A stretch of DNA of 64,000 bases from Topomyia yanbarensis (GCF_030247195.1 NC_080672.1:158417167-158481166), one strand, 5' to 3'. Shown: positions 38,589 through 49,946, numbered from the stretch's first letter. A program made the numbers and translations. Notes: generated by a model not told the origin, from the sequence alone.

Positions 38589-38631
38589 GCCATTCGGACC
38601 TATTTAAGCAAATCGCCCTTTTGTGTGTTTC
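38589..38631 (+). repeat. Fragment of the 63.5 kb TA-flanked element
   Basis: The sequence GGGGCCATTCGGACCTATTT followed by AAGCAAATCGCCCTTTT matches the start of the element at 63488 (GGGGCTATTCGGACCTACTT). Only about 40 bp is present, at the edge of the R1-like fragment. Confidence 0.6.
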
Positions 38632-39011
38632 CCGGAGGCGTTCTAGCCGATGGCACTATTTTGTTGGTCCCTTCGCCACTTCCTCTGCAGCACGGAGGGT
38701 ATACTCGTAATAACTCTGTTGACAGCGTCCCAGATACGCTCGTTGCGTCACATCTCTTCGACGACCACGTGTTCCGGTGTCTCTTGCACGTTCACACACT
38801 CCGGGCAAAGGGATGACGAAGCGTGTCTTAACCAATGCAGGTACTTTCGGAAGCATCCGTACCCTGACAAAAACTGCGTCAAATGAAAGTTCACCTCTCC
38901 ATGTTTCCTATGTACCCAAGCAGATACATTTGGGATGAGTCGGTGTGTCCACCTTCCTTTTTCAGCGTTGTCCCACTCTTGCTGCCACTTAGCCAACGAG
39001 TTCGTTCGGAC
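38632..39011 (-). pseudogene. R1-like retrotransposon, C-terminal fragment
   Basis: Read on the minus strand from about 39011, the protein gives NSLAKWQQEWDNAEKGRWTH, then VNFHLTQFLSGYGCF and a zinc-knuckle-like LCPECVNVQETPEHV, which is the usual end of R1-group polyproteins after the reverse transcriptase. A frame change near 38780 is followed by QRKWR-type sequence. The domain is thought to bind nucleic acid. Only this end remains; it meets the I-like fragment head to head at about 39011. The copy is dead. Confidence 0.75.
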
Positions 39012-39745
39012 CAGTCTCCATATTTTCTGGAGAAAATCTGGCAGCGCCTGCGTGCTTTGTCTGTAAGATCGTACAAGATTAGCTTAGTTTGGGTTCCCGT
39101 ACATTGCTCCATTCCAGGTAATGAAGAAGCGGACTGTTTAGCTAAGGCGGGCGCTTTAGAAGGTGACATATATGAAAGACATCAGCTTCAGTGATTTTTT
39201 GCAGTATTACTCATCAGAGAACCCTCGAAAGTTGGCAAACTTCATGGAGCAATGTGAACTAGGAAGGTGGCTACATTCGATAATCCCTAAGGTATCGACG
39301 AAACCTTGGTTCAAAGGGATGGATGTGGGTCGGGATTTCATTCGCGTGATGTCTCGGCTGTCCAATCACTACACGCTGGACGTTCATCTCCGACGTACTG
39401 GGCTCGCGGATAGCGGTATCTGCGCTTGTGGCAACGGTTATCACGAAATCGAACATATTGTCTGGACATGCGCCGAGTACTGTTTTGCCAGATCTCAACT
39501 ATTCGATTCTCTTCGGGCTCGAGGAAGATCACCCAATGTCTCGGTTCGAGATGTACTGGCAAGCAGCGATCTCCTCTACATGTCCCTCATATAAACCATC
39601 AATATCCAGATTTAACTGCCCATATAATTTCTCTTATGATTCCCGGAAACTGAAAGTCAGTCTTGACAGCCTTGTCCACCCTCTCTCCCATGTCTCTGAT
39701 ACACAGATGTGGGACTTCATCCCCCCTCCTCACCCCTTGAATATC
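39012..39745 (+). pseudogene. I-like retrotransposon, RNase H and C-terminal fragment
   Basis: It begins with QSPYFLEKIWQRLRAL (matching residues near 18750 in the large copy), then VWVPVHCSIPGNEEADCLAK. A frame change near 39170 follows. LGRWLHSIIPKVSTKPWFKG, VLASSDLLYMSLI and the cluster CACGNGYHEIEHIVWTC are then intact up to a stop near 39594. The polymerase part is missing. The 3' untranslated part continues to about 39745. One codon is lost in SRLSNHY relative to SRLMANHY. The stop here probably reflects the ancestral ORF2 end. Confidence 0.85.
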
Positions 39746-39751
39746 TTCCAT

Positions 39752-40183
39752 GCACATGCTATTGAGCTAAACCTAATCGTTGCTTCACAAAAATGTTTAG
39801 TTCGTGTGTATCGAATACTATTATTAACCATGCACTGCTGGGCCCCACGCAAAACCGACTAACACATTATTTCTATAAAAGTTTAAAAACTTTCAACAAA
39901 GCCGGATTGACTAGCAGTCTTCGACAAGATTATAGACAATTAAATTATCTTTCTTATTTTCACTTACAGTGATAATACGATGTACACAGTGCAAAAATGC
40001 GAAAATGCGAGCTAGCGGGTTTTCTCCATGTAAATTGTTGAAAAATCCCATACAACCTTCAGGCATGTTGATCCGGTAACTTGACTTGTCCGATTTCCTT
40101 CAAATTTGAAGCGAATGCTCCAACTGGAACTAGGAATTGGCTTAGGGGTAGGCCGATGGGGGTTATTTTTTCTTGTCACTCTA
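39752..40183 (+). repeat. Third arm copy of the 35.5 kb fold-back element
   Basis: The sequence from TTGAGCTAAACCTAATCG to TTCTTGTCACTCTA matches the right arm of the fold-back (about 36215-36646), including CTTACAGTGATAATACGATG and TTTTCTCCATGTAAATT. It starts at the loop-proximal part of the arm and has no partner arm. It directly follows the I-like fragment. Confidence 0.8.
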
Positions 40184-42489
40184 AAATGCAACCTCTAACT
40201 GCTTCAGTTAATTTAATAAAAATGTGTCTATGGTGAGTAAGATGGACATCACAATGTCGGAAATGGTGTTTAAAAATTAACTTATGCTTGGAATTTGTAA
40301 AAAGATTATTGTAAGCTGTTGCAAGCGACATCAATCAATCGGTCCTTCAAATTTCGCATAAATCCGACTAAAAGTCAAAAATCAACAATATGGTCCATTG
40401 AAGCGGCCATGTCAAACTGAGTAACAAATTTATTAAAATTAATACTAAACATTCTCAGAAGCTATGGCGTATTTTTTTTTAAATTGAACCCGGACGATTT
40501 CTCTTAAGAAATAGTAGTAAGTTTTCGATCAAATTTCTATAAATCGATAGATAATCCGACTTTCCGTTATACCCATCGTACGTGTTCGTCCGCATTATTA
40601 GCGTTATTCAGATCATTAGAAAACATAGAATTTCTGGATTTTAAGAAATTATTTCTACTTATGTTTAAGGAACACTAATAAAGCTTTGATTCCATTAACA
40701 TAACAATATTAAAAAAGCTTTCAACACTTGGAAAATGGTTCCAAACCGTCTTACACACTGTTCCGCTATATTTTTTACATGACACAAATTTTGTCACATT
40801 TCTTTTATAATAAATTCCCACATATTTACCCAGATACCCAGAGCCTGTCATGCATGTGACACAATGTTTATACTTACTCCCGAAGTTAGGGAAAGTGCTG
40901 ATATTGACGTCATGAAGAAGGCGAAATTTGCCACCAATAAATGTGGTATCCAACCTTGACAAACACATAACTCAGAAAACTGCTCCCCCTAAAAGTTAAT
41001 TTAACAAAAGAGCGACGGAATGCCACGTAAAGTTAGGGTTGCATATTGTGCTCTTAACTCACAGTTGCGAAGCGATAGGATAGACGGATGTGTAAGGCAG
41101 TCGCCCACGCTTGATGGTGCAGCGGAAGGAAGCAAGGTGTGTAGTGCACATTGTTGGCGATAATGGCATCGGTATAAGAAACGGATCAAACCGCAGAATG
41201 GCATATTCGACAAAGCTGAGACGGAGAGTGAGAAGCCGTCAGCAGTCATCTGCAGGCGCGCGCCATTCCCTCCTGGTGGCATTGGGGTCCGTGAATCATA
41301 CACGCAAAGATGAAATCTGAGTTTCGGAGGGTTCGGTGTTCGGGGATTGGAAACCACGCGCGATGAAGAAGTTGTGATAGATGACGCGTGAAAGTGATGC
41401 TGAGCAACCCGAAGTAGGAATTGTGAGTAGCTGGTGGAGTTTTGAGGGTAGGAGAGGTGTGTTATATTTTTATTGTTTGTTTGTATACAACGCACGCCCG
41501 GAATATTATTATATTTTTACTCGTTCCCCTTTTTTCGTTCTGCTACACAGAATGAAGAAAACATGGAAAATATTGAATCTACCTACAGCTTTGAGAAGCG
41601 TGAAATCAATCATATCCTCCACACAGTGTTAATTTTCTATATAACAAACTTGTTGAATTGAAGTACATTTTTTAAATTATATATTGATTATAAGCGCCAG
41701 CTTTAATAGCATAATTGTAGTCATATGCTTTCTGGCAAGACTAATAACAGGAAAAATAGCAGAATGTAACATTGTTCTGGTAGTTAGCAATCGAGTACTA
41801 TTTTACAATCTATTAGACTTAGATGCATGTGAATTTCGTTTTATTTTCCCTAAAATATTTTCAAAGCACTCTAACGGTCATTAAATTTTGCTGCATAGCG
41901 CGAGAGTTTCTGTAACGCCCTACATGTGGAATGCCACCTCTAAAAACGGAGGCAGTACCCTAGAAAAGGCCGAGAGTCTCCTCCGGGAAGGCTATTGATT
42001 TCCTCCTACCAGATAAGGGTTTCGTGCCACCCACCGCAGCGCAACCATCATCGCACCTCCACTGCAGACAGGGAAAGGGAAAATAAGGCACCATCACGCG
42101 GCTGAAGACGATGGATTGTCTCAGATTAAAAAATTCAATCAATCATAGCACTGAGCCCGGTTTCTCACTAGGAAGCAGGTTTTGATGATGAAGTCACCTT
42201 TACCGAACACCACAGCTTTGGGTAGGAGGATCATTATCCGTAGATAAGTATCGAAAGTGTTCGTTTTAACACCGAACGGTTTTTGGTTGAAATTGATGGC
42301 TGGTACGCGAGACCATGCGCGCCGTTTTTTCGTGGATGATATCACGTTCACCATTTACCGCACACCTCAATCGGTGGTGTTCCTAAGTTTTTTCGCTTCA
42401 ATGACAACCTAAAATTTTGATATTTGTTTTGTTCTGGAATTTAACCGCCACATATGTATCTTGTATCGCGACGTTACCCGAAAGAATAT
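40184..42489. other. No recognised gene; two GC-richer segments
   Basis: The segments 41000-41440 and 41880-42370 are less AT-rich than their surroundings and hold open frames of up to 164 codons on the minus strand. I recognise no family, and the composition alone is not enough to call genes. 40184-41000 shows nothing. Confidence 0.35.
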
Positions 42490-43588
42490 TAAAAAACCTG
42501 TTTTAATCCACCTAGCGGTGCAATTGTGCCTTTCACATTTCTCTATGGCACGGAGGCTTTTTATGTTCAACATATTTGTGGAAATGTCCATTACATTCTT
42601 AGTACACTTTGCACTTATACACAATGGCATGCCAGCCACGAACTTGATGAGCTACGTGTCGACGGTGAAACACTTGAAACAAAAAAATATCATACTCCAT
42701 TAGCCTAATCAGCATTAGATCAATGTTATCTGCTTGCTAACTCATTTTGTCATGCGGGGGTGGGTATGTGAGGAGGGCGAAAGTCCCATGAACGAACGAC
42801 TCCCCAGCTTAAATTGGAATGCTTTGTGATATAGTGGTGGTTTAAAGATGATGGGGTTGAAAGGGAGGGGTATGAGGGCTGGATGGGGTGGTGGTCTGAG
42901 GGGTGATTTAAGGAGATTTTTAAAGGAGGGGAGTGAACAGTAGAGGGGGGTGTAACCCCTCTCCGTAAACCATCAACTACGCCCCTGTTAAAATTCAGAA
43001 ACCTTATGAGAGTCGAAAAAAAAATTTGGCCGGGATTAGGTTGACGTTTTTCAGAGTGATTGCATAACCTTTCTATATGAGAAAGGCAAAAATGTGCCAA
43101 AATCCAAAAAAGTGAATTGTCGTCAAATTTATTATCGAGTTTGCATCAAATCTCGACGTTTCATGCATCTTGAACACATTTAGCATCAAAAATAAAAATT
43201 CTATTTTTAATTTTTCCTATAGTTTATATGAGAAATTTCTGTGTGGCCGCACTCTGAAACCCGTAATTCCGGAACTAGAATTCCGATCGATCCAAAATTC
43301 AATAGCAGCTGATGGGAAGGTTACACCTTTCATTTGAGACTAAGTTTGGACAAATCGATCCAGCCATCTCTGAGAAAAATGAGTGACATTATTTGACACA
43401 TACGCACATACATACACACACACACACACATACACACACATACATACACACATACACACACACATACAGACTTTTTCCGATCTCGACGAACTGAGTCGAA
43501 TGGGATATGACACTCGGCCCTCCGGGCCGGGATTAGGTTGACGTTTTTCAGAGTGATTGCATAACCTTTCTATATGAGAAAGGCAAAA
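42490..43588 (+). repeat. Culicine-type dispersed repeat with CA cassette, copy 4
   Basis: It starts CCTGTTTTAATCCACCTAGC and continues GGTGCAATTGTGCCTTTCACA. It holds a G-rich segment (about 42757-42960) and two terminal motifs ACCTTTCTATATGAGAAAGG (near 43069 and 43563). The cassette contains TTTCATTTGAGACTAAG, a CA-rich tract (about 43400-43470), TCGACGAACTGAGTCGAATGG and ACTCGGCCCTCCGGGCC. The phrase GGGATTAGGTTGACGTTTTT occurs twice, before each terminal motif, indicating an internal duplication or two units end to end. No protein is encoded. Confidence 0.7.
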
Positions 43589-44107
43589 CGGTGCTACAAA
43601 AACGAAAATTAGATTTAGTATGTGTTGTAGGTTTAGTTAAACACAACACGAGACGACATTTGAACGGATAATATTGCCTCAAAATCTTGATTTATAGCAA
43701 AAACGCTTTAAATCCACCGAACAGTGTGATGAGGTATTTCTTGTAGCTCTAGCCACTCTCTTCGGATATTATATCTATTGAGAACATCTAGAACAAGATG
43801 TTTCGCGATGTTTTTGATAACACGTAATATGTCTAAGTTCTTCAACCAATGCATTATGTAGGTAAAACTGAATTTTTATAATAAGGCAATATATGTTGGT
43901 CTGGGCCAAAAAACTGAAAAAAAACTTTGTTGCATGTATCTGAAGTGAATACTCTCCACAGTATTTACTAAGCTTTTCAACACGACAAAAAACTAAGAAC
44001 TGAAATTTCAGCTCTTAATATCGTGCTACCTTTGAAGAGCGTGCGTTCAGATTTCGAACTTTATTTAGATATCGACTTTTTCGAAAAGTGACGTCACAGT
44101 GATCAAC
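43589..44107 (+). repeat. Fragments of the 3.5 kb fold-back end and of the 10.4 kb repeat
   Basis: 43590-43698 carries the fold-back end (CGGTGCTACAAAAAC through CTCAAAATCTTGATTTATAG). Immediately after, CTTTAAATCCACCGAACAG starts a partial copy of the 10.4 kb repeat up to about 44080, with TTTCGCGATGTTTTTGATAA as a shared landmark. The order of these pieces joins families that are separate elsewhere. Confidence 0.65.
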
Positions 44108-44119
44108 ATATTTCGAATA

Positions 44120-44286
44120 TTAGGGGTGGGCGTAGCGTAGTTGGTAAATCGATTGCCTTGTATGCAGCGCACGTGGGTTCGAGTCCCGACCCCGCACATA
44201 GGGTTGGAAATTTTTCATACGAGATTTCTTCTAACCCGAAAAGGCGAATGACCTTAAGGTTAAAACCTCTATAATCGAAATAAAAA
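44120..44286 (+). mobile_element. tRNA-derived SINE, copy 2
   Basis: It has the same structure as copy 1: A box TAGCGTAGTTGG (44133-44144), B box GGTTCGAGTCC (44176-44186), and a body ending ATAATCGAAATAAAAA. It is flanked by an exact 12-bp duplication, ATATTTCGAATA (44108-44119 and 44287-44298). It differs from copy 1 at scattered positions. Both copies are full length in the tRNA-like head. Confidence 0.9.
44133..44186 (+). promoter_or_regulatory. Internal pol III promoter of SINE copy 2
   Basis: The A box (44133-44144) and B box (44176-44186) fit the eukaryotic tRNA promoter consensus exactly, with the same spacing as in copy 1. Confidence 0.8.
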
Positions 44287-44298
44287 ATATTTCGAATA

Positions 44299-46417
44299 CT
44301 GTTAAACCAATCGATCTGAAACTTTCCAGTAGTATTTTTGATTTGAACCATTATTGTTCATCCAAAACCACAGAACAAATTTAAAAATTCTCAAAAGCCG
44401 TTAAGGAAAATCATTATTATTAGTGGAAGAATTTTTGTCAGTTTAGCGATTCGCGAAACATCATTTTGACCGCAATCCATGCAAAATAATCTGCATTGTA
44501 GGGCAAAGGTCACTACTATGATTATTAAATATAATTCAATTAACATTTTTAAATAATTTATAATATTTACAACGTTAGTATGGAAAGTTTGCTTAATACA
44601 TTTTTGTAATATTTAATAGAGATGAATGAAATGATAAAAGTTCCAACACTTTCTCGATTCGCTTCATATATAAACCGTTAAGTGTATTAATTAATTTAGG
44701 ATACCTTTCTAACAAACTATCATAGCAGCGCATGAATGGGAATAGTTTCGTCAAATTTTGGAAGAAGTCGATAATCAACTTCTTAAAAACTACCAAATGT
44801 TTAGTGTAGCTCTATACTATAGAAACAAAATCCTCGTAAAATGGGATATAATAATGTGGGACGCATTGAATAATAAACATTTGTAATCTGGGGGAGTCGG
44901 GACCGGAACCTTCATTTAACAAGTGAATGATTTTCGCGCCACTCCCTTAGGAGACCATTCACCTTGGTCGCTTGCCCTGCTAGACACCCTAACCAAAGGC
45001 GGGTTTTGGTTGTTTCTGAAACGGTTCCAAATCAATCCGACTTTCCCCAAACAATTTCAGGAGGCCACCAATACTTTCAAAAGGATCGCCAGAAAGTTCA
45101 TACCCAAAACTTCAAGATGACTTCGGTTCCCGATCAGAAATACATAACAGGAATATTCCAAAACTATATCTCGCATTGTTACTTGTTATAAATTTCTGTT
45201 ATTTTAACTACTAACGAGACCTAGTTTATACCACAATATGTTACAAAAATTGTGTTATGTTATAATCTTGTTATTTCATTCTGATCGGGTTGGTAAGAAG
45301 AGCATCCCGCTCAATTATCATCACTGGCACAATTCTATGCGTATCCTTCGCGCTGTCCGCTTCAGAGGGGGGAAAGGAGGCTGTAACATAACGGTCAACC
45401 TAACCCGCAAGAAAAAGGAAAACTATAGCAACCCGAACAGCGTGAGAAAACCTTCACCAGAACCACTAAAAAATACACCTTTGCTAGGATGTTCCAATAG
45501 TCTTCATATTACTTCAGATAAATTTATTACAACAAAAAAAAAATAATTCAAATATTTTTCAATTCGGGATTCGAACCCATCTTCTATATCTATATCTATA
45601 TCTATATATAACTAAATACTCATCACCGCCTTTGCGGTCTCTGCTAATTTCCTTGGTCGTTTCGGCGATTTCAAAATAGCTCTACTATGTGCAACTAAAC
45701 GGAGTTCATTTTGTGAGTAGCTTTTGTGTGCGTATTCCCTTTTCACATTTCGTGGCGCTAGGGTCTTAGCGTGTGTTGTGTACTGTTCCCTAACATGCGC
45801 ATGTAATAAAAATATGGAACGTACTTACAACATTGATTTATGTGAGGCGTGGTGGTTGGCGGTTTTTGGGGACCGGCACTGATACTGGCCGGAACGATGA
45901 CGCTGCTCAGCGGAATGCTGACGATGCTAAAGCTGAGTGCTGATGATGCTAACGGTCGGATGGCGATTCTGAATCGAAGATTGCGTGTCGTGATGTAGAC
46001 GACGCGTGTATGGCTTCCCTGCTTAGCAGCCTCGCTGCTCGTCCGGGACGTGGATCGAGCTGCCGGGTTCTTTGAAGCTGGATGGTGGGACCAAAAGCGT
46101 CTCTGACTACGAATGCGGTGTGGCGGGATCTTGATCCCAATTTGCCATATTTGAAAATACTGCCAACATTCGGTTGGTATGAGAATACGCACTGCACACA
46201 AAAAGCCAAAGATAAGGGAATTTACCTTACTCCAACGATCTCTTTCGAGCGCTTCGAAATCGTGCGAATGAAACTGGCTGCGCACTTACTTTCGACCTAG
46301 CTAAAACTGCACGGAAAAGGGGATATTTCTTAGTGCAACTAATTAAGCAATTTCACGCTGTTTAAACAAATTACCTGAAACATCACACCGCGGCACAACT
46401 AACTAGACAACTCCTGC
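44299..46417. other. No recognised gene; TATC tract and a GC-richer segment
   Basis: A TCTATA microsatellite lies at about 45583-45608. The segment 45750-46310 is richer in GC and open for 175 codons on the minus strand and 72 on the plus strand. I recognise no family in either, and I cannot tell which strand, if any, is real. Confidence 0.35.
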
Positions 46418-46622
46418 TTCTTCCACGATCCAAAACAAAGTGAACGCAACAAACTGTGATTTCCTCAGAATAAGCGTTTATTCGAAACTTCGTTACCGGA
46501 AATGGTTAACTATTGCATTAATTAATTAATTAATTCTTCTTGGAGTAGTTGCGGAGAATTATTGCTTCAAAAATATAGTAACAGACATCGTGTCTTTTGC
46601 AATCTCTTCAAATTGTTACTTA
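46418..46622. repeat. Direct repeat, left copy
   Basis: About 205 bp beginning CTTCCACGATCCAAAACAAA and ending in TTCAAATTGTTACTT, nearly identical to 49617-49828. It includes an ATTA tandem (about 46517-46533). It lies 140 bp before the 3' tail of the LOA-like element. Confidence 0.9.
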
Positions 46623-46715
46623 AAACAACTTTGTTGGACGCACATACTACATGTAGGGAGCATACAGAGCTATTTTCTTATAAACCGCATGGATACCGTT
46701 ACATTTACAAGTTAA

Positions 46716-46760
46716 GTAGGAGAGACCGGCGCAAGTTGGCGGTGTTTTCTGTTTTAAATT
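46716..46760 (+). repeat. End fragment of a TA-flanked family 1-like element
   Basis: TAGGAGAGACCGGCGCAAGT followed by TGGCGG resembles the left end at 968-1000 (TAGGGGAGACCGGAGCTGGG). No matching right end is seen before the retrotransposon tail. Confidence 0.5.
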
Positions 46761-46762
46761 TT

Positions 46763-49616
46763 TATTAATCAGGAATCAGGAATCAGTAGCGTCTGGCTCA
46801 AATGGCACGTTCCCCATATTGATCGGAGATTTGTGCCTTGCCAAGAATCGTCTTTTCATCATTTTCCTGATGGGAAGGATTGGGGAAGTGGTAAGGTTAG
46901 GGGTAAGGAAAACAACGACACATAACAATTAAAACAGAGCATTCTGCAACCCCGGAGTGATGCTGAACGATCTGCAGGTGCTACAACAGCAGGAATAAAA
47001 CTTCCAACCCCCGGAGGGATTTAGAACCTCTACTCAAACAGTGAGCGGATATATCAACACCCCCGAGGGGATATTGAGATAACAGAACGACAACACCCCC
47101 GAAGAGATATTGTCATTCAAATACGGCTAAAAAACTATAGCTTTTTACCACACTGGGTTAGGAACAAAAGCATATCCTTAAATTTCAGCTCTCTGTACAT
47201 AGGTTCATCTATGTATGGAGAACCAAAAATCCGGATGCGCAATTGCATTAATACAGGGCAATTGTATATCAAATGATATGATGTTCCGTAATCGGATTCA
47301 CAAAGATCACATGAATAATACTCAGCACGCTGAATAGTAGCCATGTAATAATTGAGTTTGCAATGTCCAGTCAGTGCCCTGACCAGAATACTGCAGTTGT
47401 GCTTGGAAAAATGCATCAAATTTCTTGACATTTTCGGACTCACATCCGGCAAAAACGCCTTTGTTTGAACGCAAGTTTGCAAGCTACGCCAATGGTTGGC
47501 ATGTTCGAATGCAGCCCTAGAGCGAATCTTGTGCTTTATCCAACTTATTGACAGTGGTAGAACTGGTTCTGGACCAACGAAATCAGTCGCAGCGCCAGCT
47601 CTAGCCAATTCGTCCGCCCATTTATTTCCAGTAATACCGGAATGACCGGGTACCCATAGAAGGTAGATAGCATTTGAAATGCTAAGTTCTTCGATTTGAG
47701 TTCGACATGCGATTACTAATTTCGATCTCGAATCTGCCGAACTAAGTGCTTTCAGGGCAGCCTGACTGTCAGAGCAAAAATAGATTCTTTTACCGCAAAT
47801 TCCCTGTTGAAGTATGGATTGTACGCCACACAGAATCGCAAAGATTTCTGCTTGGAATATGGTACAGCGAATGAGATTGGTTCTCATGACAATAGACACC
47901 AGCACCGGCTCGGCCCTCCAACAAAGAACCGTCCGTATAACAAACTACGTATTCTTCAAGTTGTCGCTCCATCCAGCCAGACAGCCATTCCTCACAAAGA
48001 GGAATTCTCACATTGAAAGTTTTAGAAGGAAAACTACATGTGAGTGTAAGGTCACTGGGAGCAAGTGTATATTCATCCCAAGTAACCATTTGGGGCCACA
48101 GTCTTGTGTGGCTAGTTACACGATCTATTGGGTTACTGTTCCAGAGCCCAGTAACCTTAAGACGGTATGCACAAGAAAGTGCTTCTTGTTTCAGAAACAC
48201 ATGTAGTGGTTTTATGTTCAAGAGTGCCTCTAGAGCAGCAGTAGGTGTTGTCGAGAACGCACCAGTCATCGCCATCAAGACCATCCTCTGAAGATGGTTT
48301 AACTTTGATTGGATTGTCATGACTTCTCCCTTCTGCCACCAAACAAGGCCACCCGTATGCCAGTATTGGTCTAACAATTGTTGTGTAGATCCACTGAATG
48401 TACTTGGGTTTGAGTCCCCAAGATTTGCCGAAAGCCCGTCTACATTGGCCAAAGGCCATGCAAGCTTTCTTGATCCTGAAATCGATGTGAGCTGTCCAAT
48501 TAAGTTTTGAATCGAGAATTACCCCAACGTACTTAACTTGATATTCGACAATAATTTCAGAGTCAAATAACTGCAATGGACGAGCTCCGGTTGTAATCCC
48601 TCGTTGCGTGAAAAGCACCATTGAGGTTTTATTTGGATTAACTGATAGTCCAACATGAAGACACCACCGCTCAACAACACATAAGGCTTGTTGCATCAAA
48701 TCAAAAAGTGTGTCGGAAACCCAAGCTCATTTAGTTTTCTCAACAAGATATCGGCGACAAGGTTCCATAGAAGTGGTGACAGCACACCACCTTGAGGACA
48801 TCCGCAGACACTCAGTTTCCTCATCTCTACTTGTCTTAACGATGAGCACAGATGTCGGTTGCTAAGCATTGCGTGTATCCAGTTCGTGATATATGAAGGT
48901 ACTCCATGATCTCGTGCTGCTTCCAAAATGTATTCGAAAGACACGTTGTCAAAAGCCCCTTCAATATCGAGAAAAACTCCTAAACTTGATTGCTTTTGTG
49001 AAAAAGCTTTTTCAATGTTGTAGACAACATTGTGTAACAGGGTGGTAGTAGACTTCCCCGCTGATATCCATGTTGCATTGCATGCAGCGGGTGCTCGCCC
49101 AAGCTACCATCCCGAATGTAGTGGTCGATTAAACGTTCCACTGATTTGAGAAGGAAGGAGGTCAGACTGATCGGTCTAAAGCTCTCAGCCTCCTCATAAG
49201 TGACGCGGCCACCTTTGGGAATGAATTTGACAGTTATTTCCATAACTGACATACTTCAACCCGCCGAATGCCACGCGGACTCTAGGCTGGTTTTGTCCGG
49301 AGAAAGATAATAGAGTTATCAACCTCCTAGTGGACCACAGCCAGTTACTGGGGAGTTCGCCCGGCTCTTCCCAGGCTCCGTTCGCCATTGAGAATATTTT
49401 AAACCCCCTCAACAATTTTACCCATAGCACGGGTCGCATGACACTATGGAATTGGGGTTCCCTGTTTGGTGTTACCACCGGAACAGGTAGTCCGTAGTGT
49501 AATTCTTAGCCGGTTGAAACAACCACTACCGACACTACACGGCTTATCTAGGCTGTTCGGAGAAAGAAGCTGGCATTGATGGACAGCTCCCATAGATGGC
49601 CGAACAGCCAATGCCT
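46763..49616 (-). mobile_element. Decayed LOA-like non-LTR retrotransposon
   Basis: The element reads on the minus strand. Its 3' end is at the left, with tandem GATTCCT units (46763-46783), a type of tail known from LOA and I relatives. The 3' untranslated part (about 46784-47134) carries four diverged CCCCGGAGGG or CCCCGAGGGGATATTG words. The coding part is at 47135-49252. 49253-49616 may be its 5' region, with the endonuclease lost. A near-identical direct repeat lies on either side, but not flush at the left. Confidence 0.8.
47135..49252 (-). pseudogene. LOA-like reverse transcriptase and RNase H, multiply broken
   Basis: From the right: SFRPISLTSFLLKSVERLID opens the reverse transcriptase. 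A frame change near 49060 follows. Domain A reads GVFLDIEGAFDNVS, then GCPQGGVLSPLLWNLVADIL. The catalytic YADD segment is missing: LNELGFPTH runs straight into sequence of the next block (DTLFDLMQQALCVVERW) at a repeated TTTCCGACA. The frame changes again near 48350. RNase H motifs VCYTDGSLLEGRAGAGVY, QAEIFAILCG, YFCSDSQAALKAL and WVPGHSGITGNKWADELA are clear, with a break near 47880. The C-terminal cluster CDLCESDYGTSYHLIYNC is intact. The upstream endonuclease is not seen. The protein cannot be made. Confidence 0.85.
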
Positions 49617-49828
49617 CTTCCACGATCCAGAACAAAGTGAACGCAACAAACTGTGATTTCCTCAGAATAAGCGTTTATTCGAAACTTCGTTACCGGAAAT
49701 GGTTAACTATTGCATTAATTAATTAATTAATTCTTCTTGGAGTAGTTGCGGAGAATTATTGCTTCAAAAATATAGTAACAGACATCGTGTCTTTTGCAAT
49801 CTCTTCAAATTGTTACAAATTGTTACTT
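49617..49828. repeat. Direct repeat, right copy
   Basis: It matches 46418-46622 with one substitution in the first 15 bases and an extra ACAAATTGTT unit near its end. It lies between the LOA-like element and the decayed I-like fragment. Confidence 0.9.
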
Positions 49829-49946
49829 ATTTTGGGATTTCTCATGTCGATTGTTCATCCCATGCAATATCTTGAACCCGTTAGTAATTGTAAAATTCGA
49901 GAGGCTTGTCGAGCTTAATTCCCATACCCGATTTTTGTCCATGTAC

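Noticed and set aside
41001..41495. 164-codon minus-strand frame as a host gene
   Set aside because: It has no recognisable motif, no supporting splice or start context, and an equally plausible shorter frame opposite.
47807..48510. Plus-strand open frames of 63-130 codons across 47.8-48.5 kb
   Set aside because: They lie opposite the minus-strand LOA-like RNase H and polymerase, which carries the recognisable motifs.
46418..49828. The 205-bp direct repeats as LTRs of a retrovirus-like element
   Set aside because: They do not start TG or end CA, the enclosed coding sequence is a non-LTR element on one strand, and the left copy is not adjacent to it.
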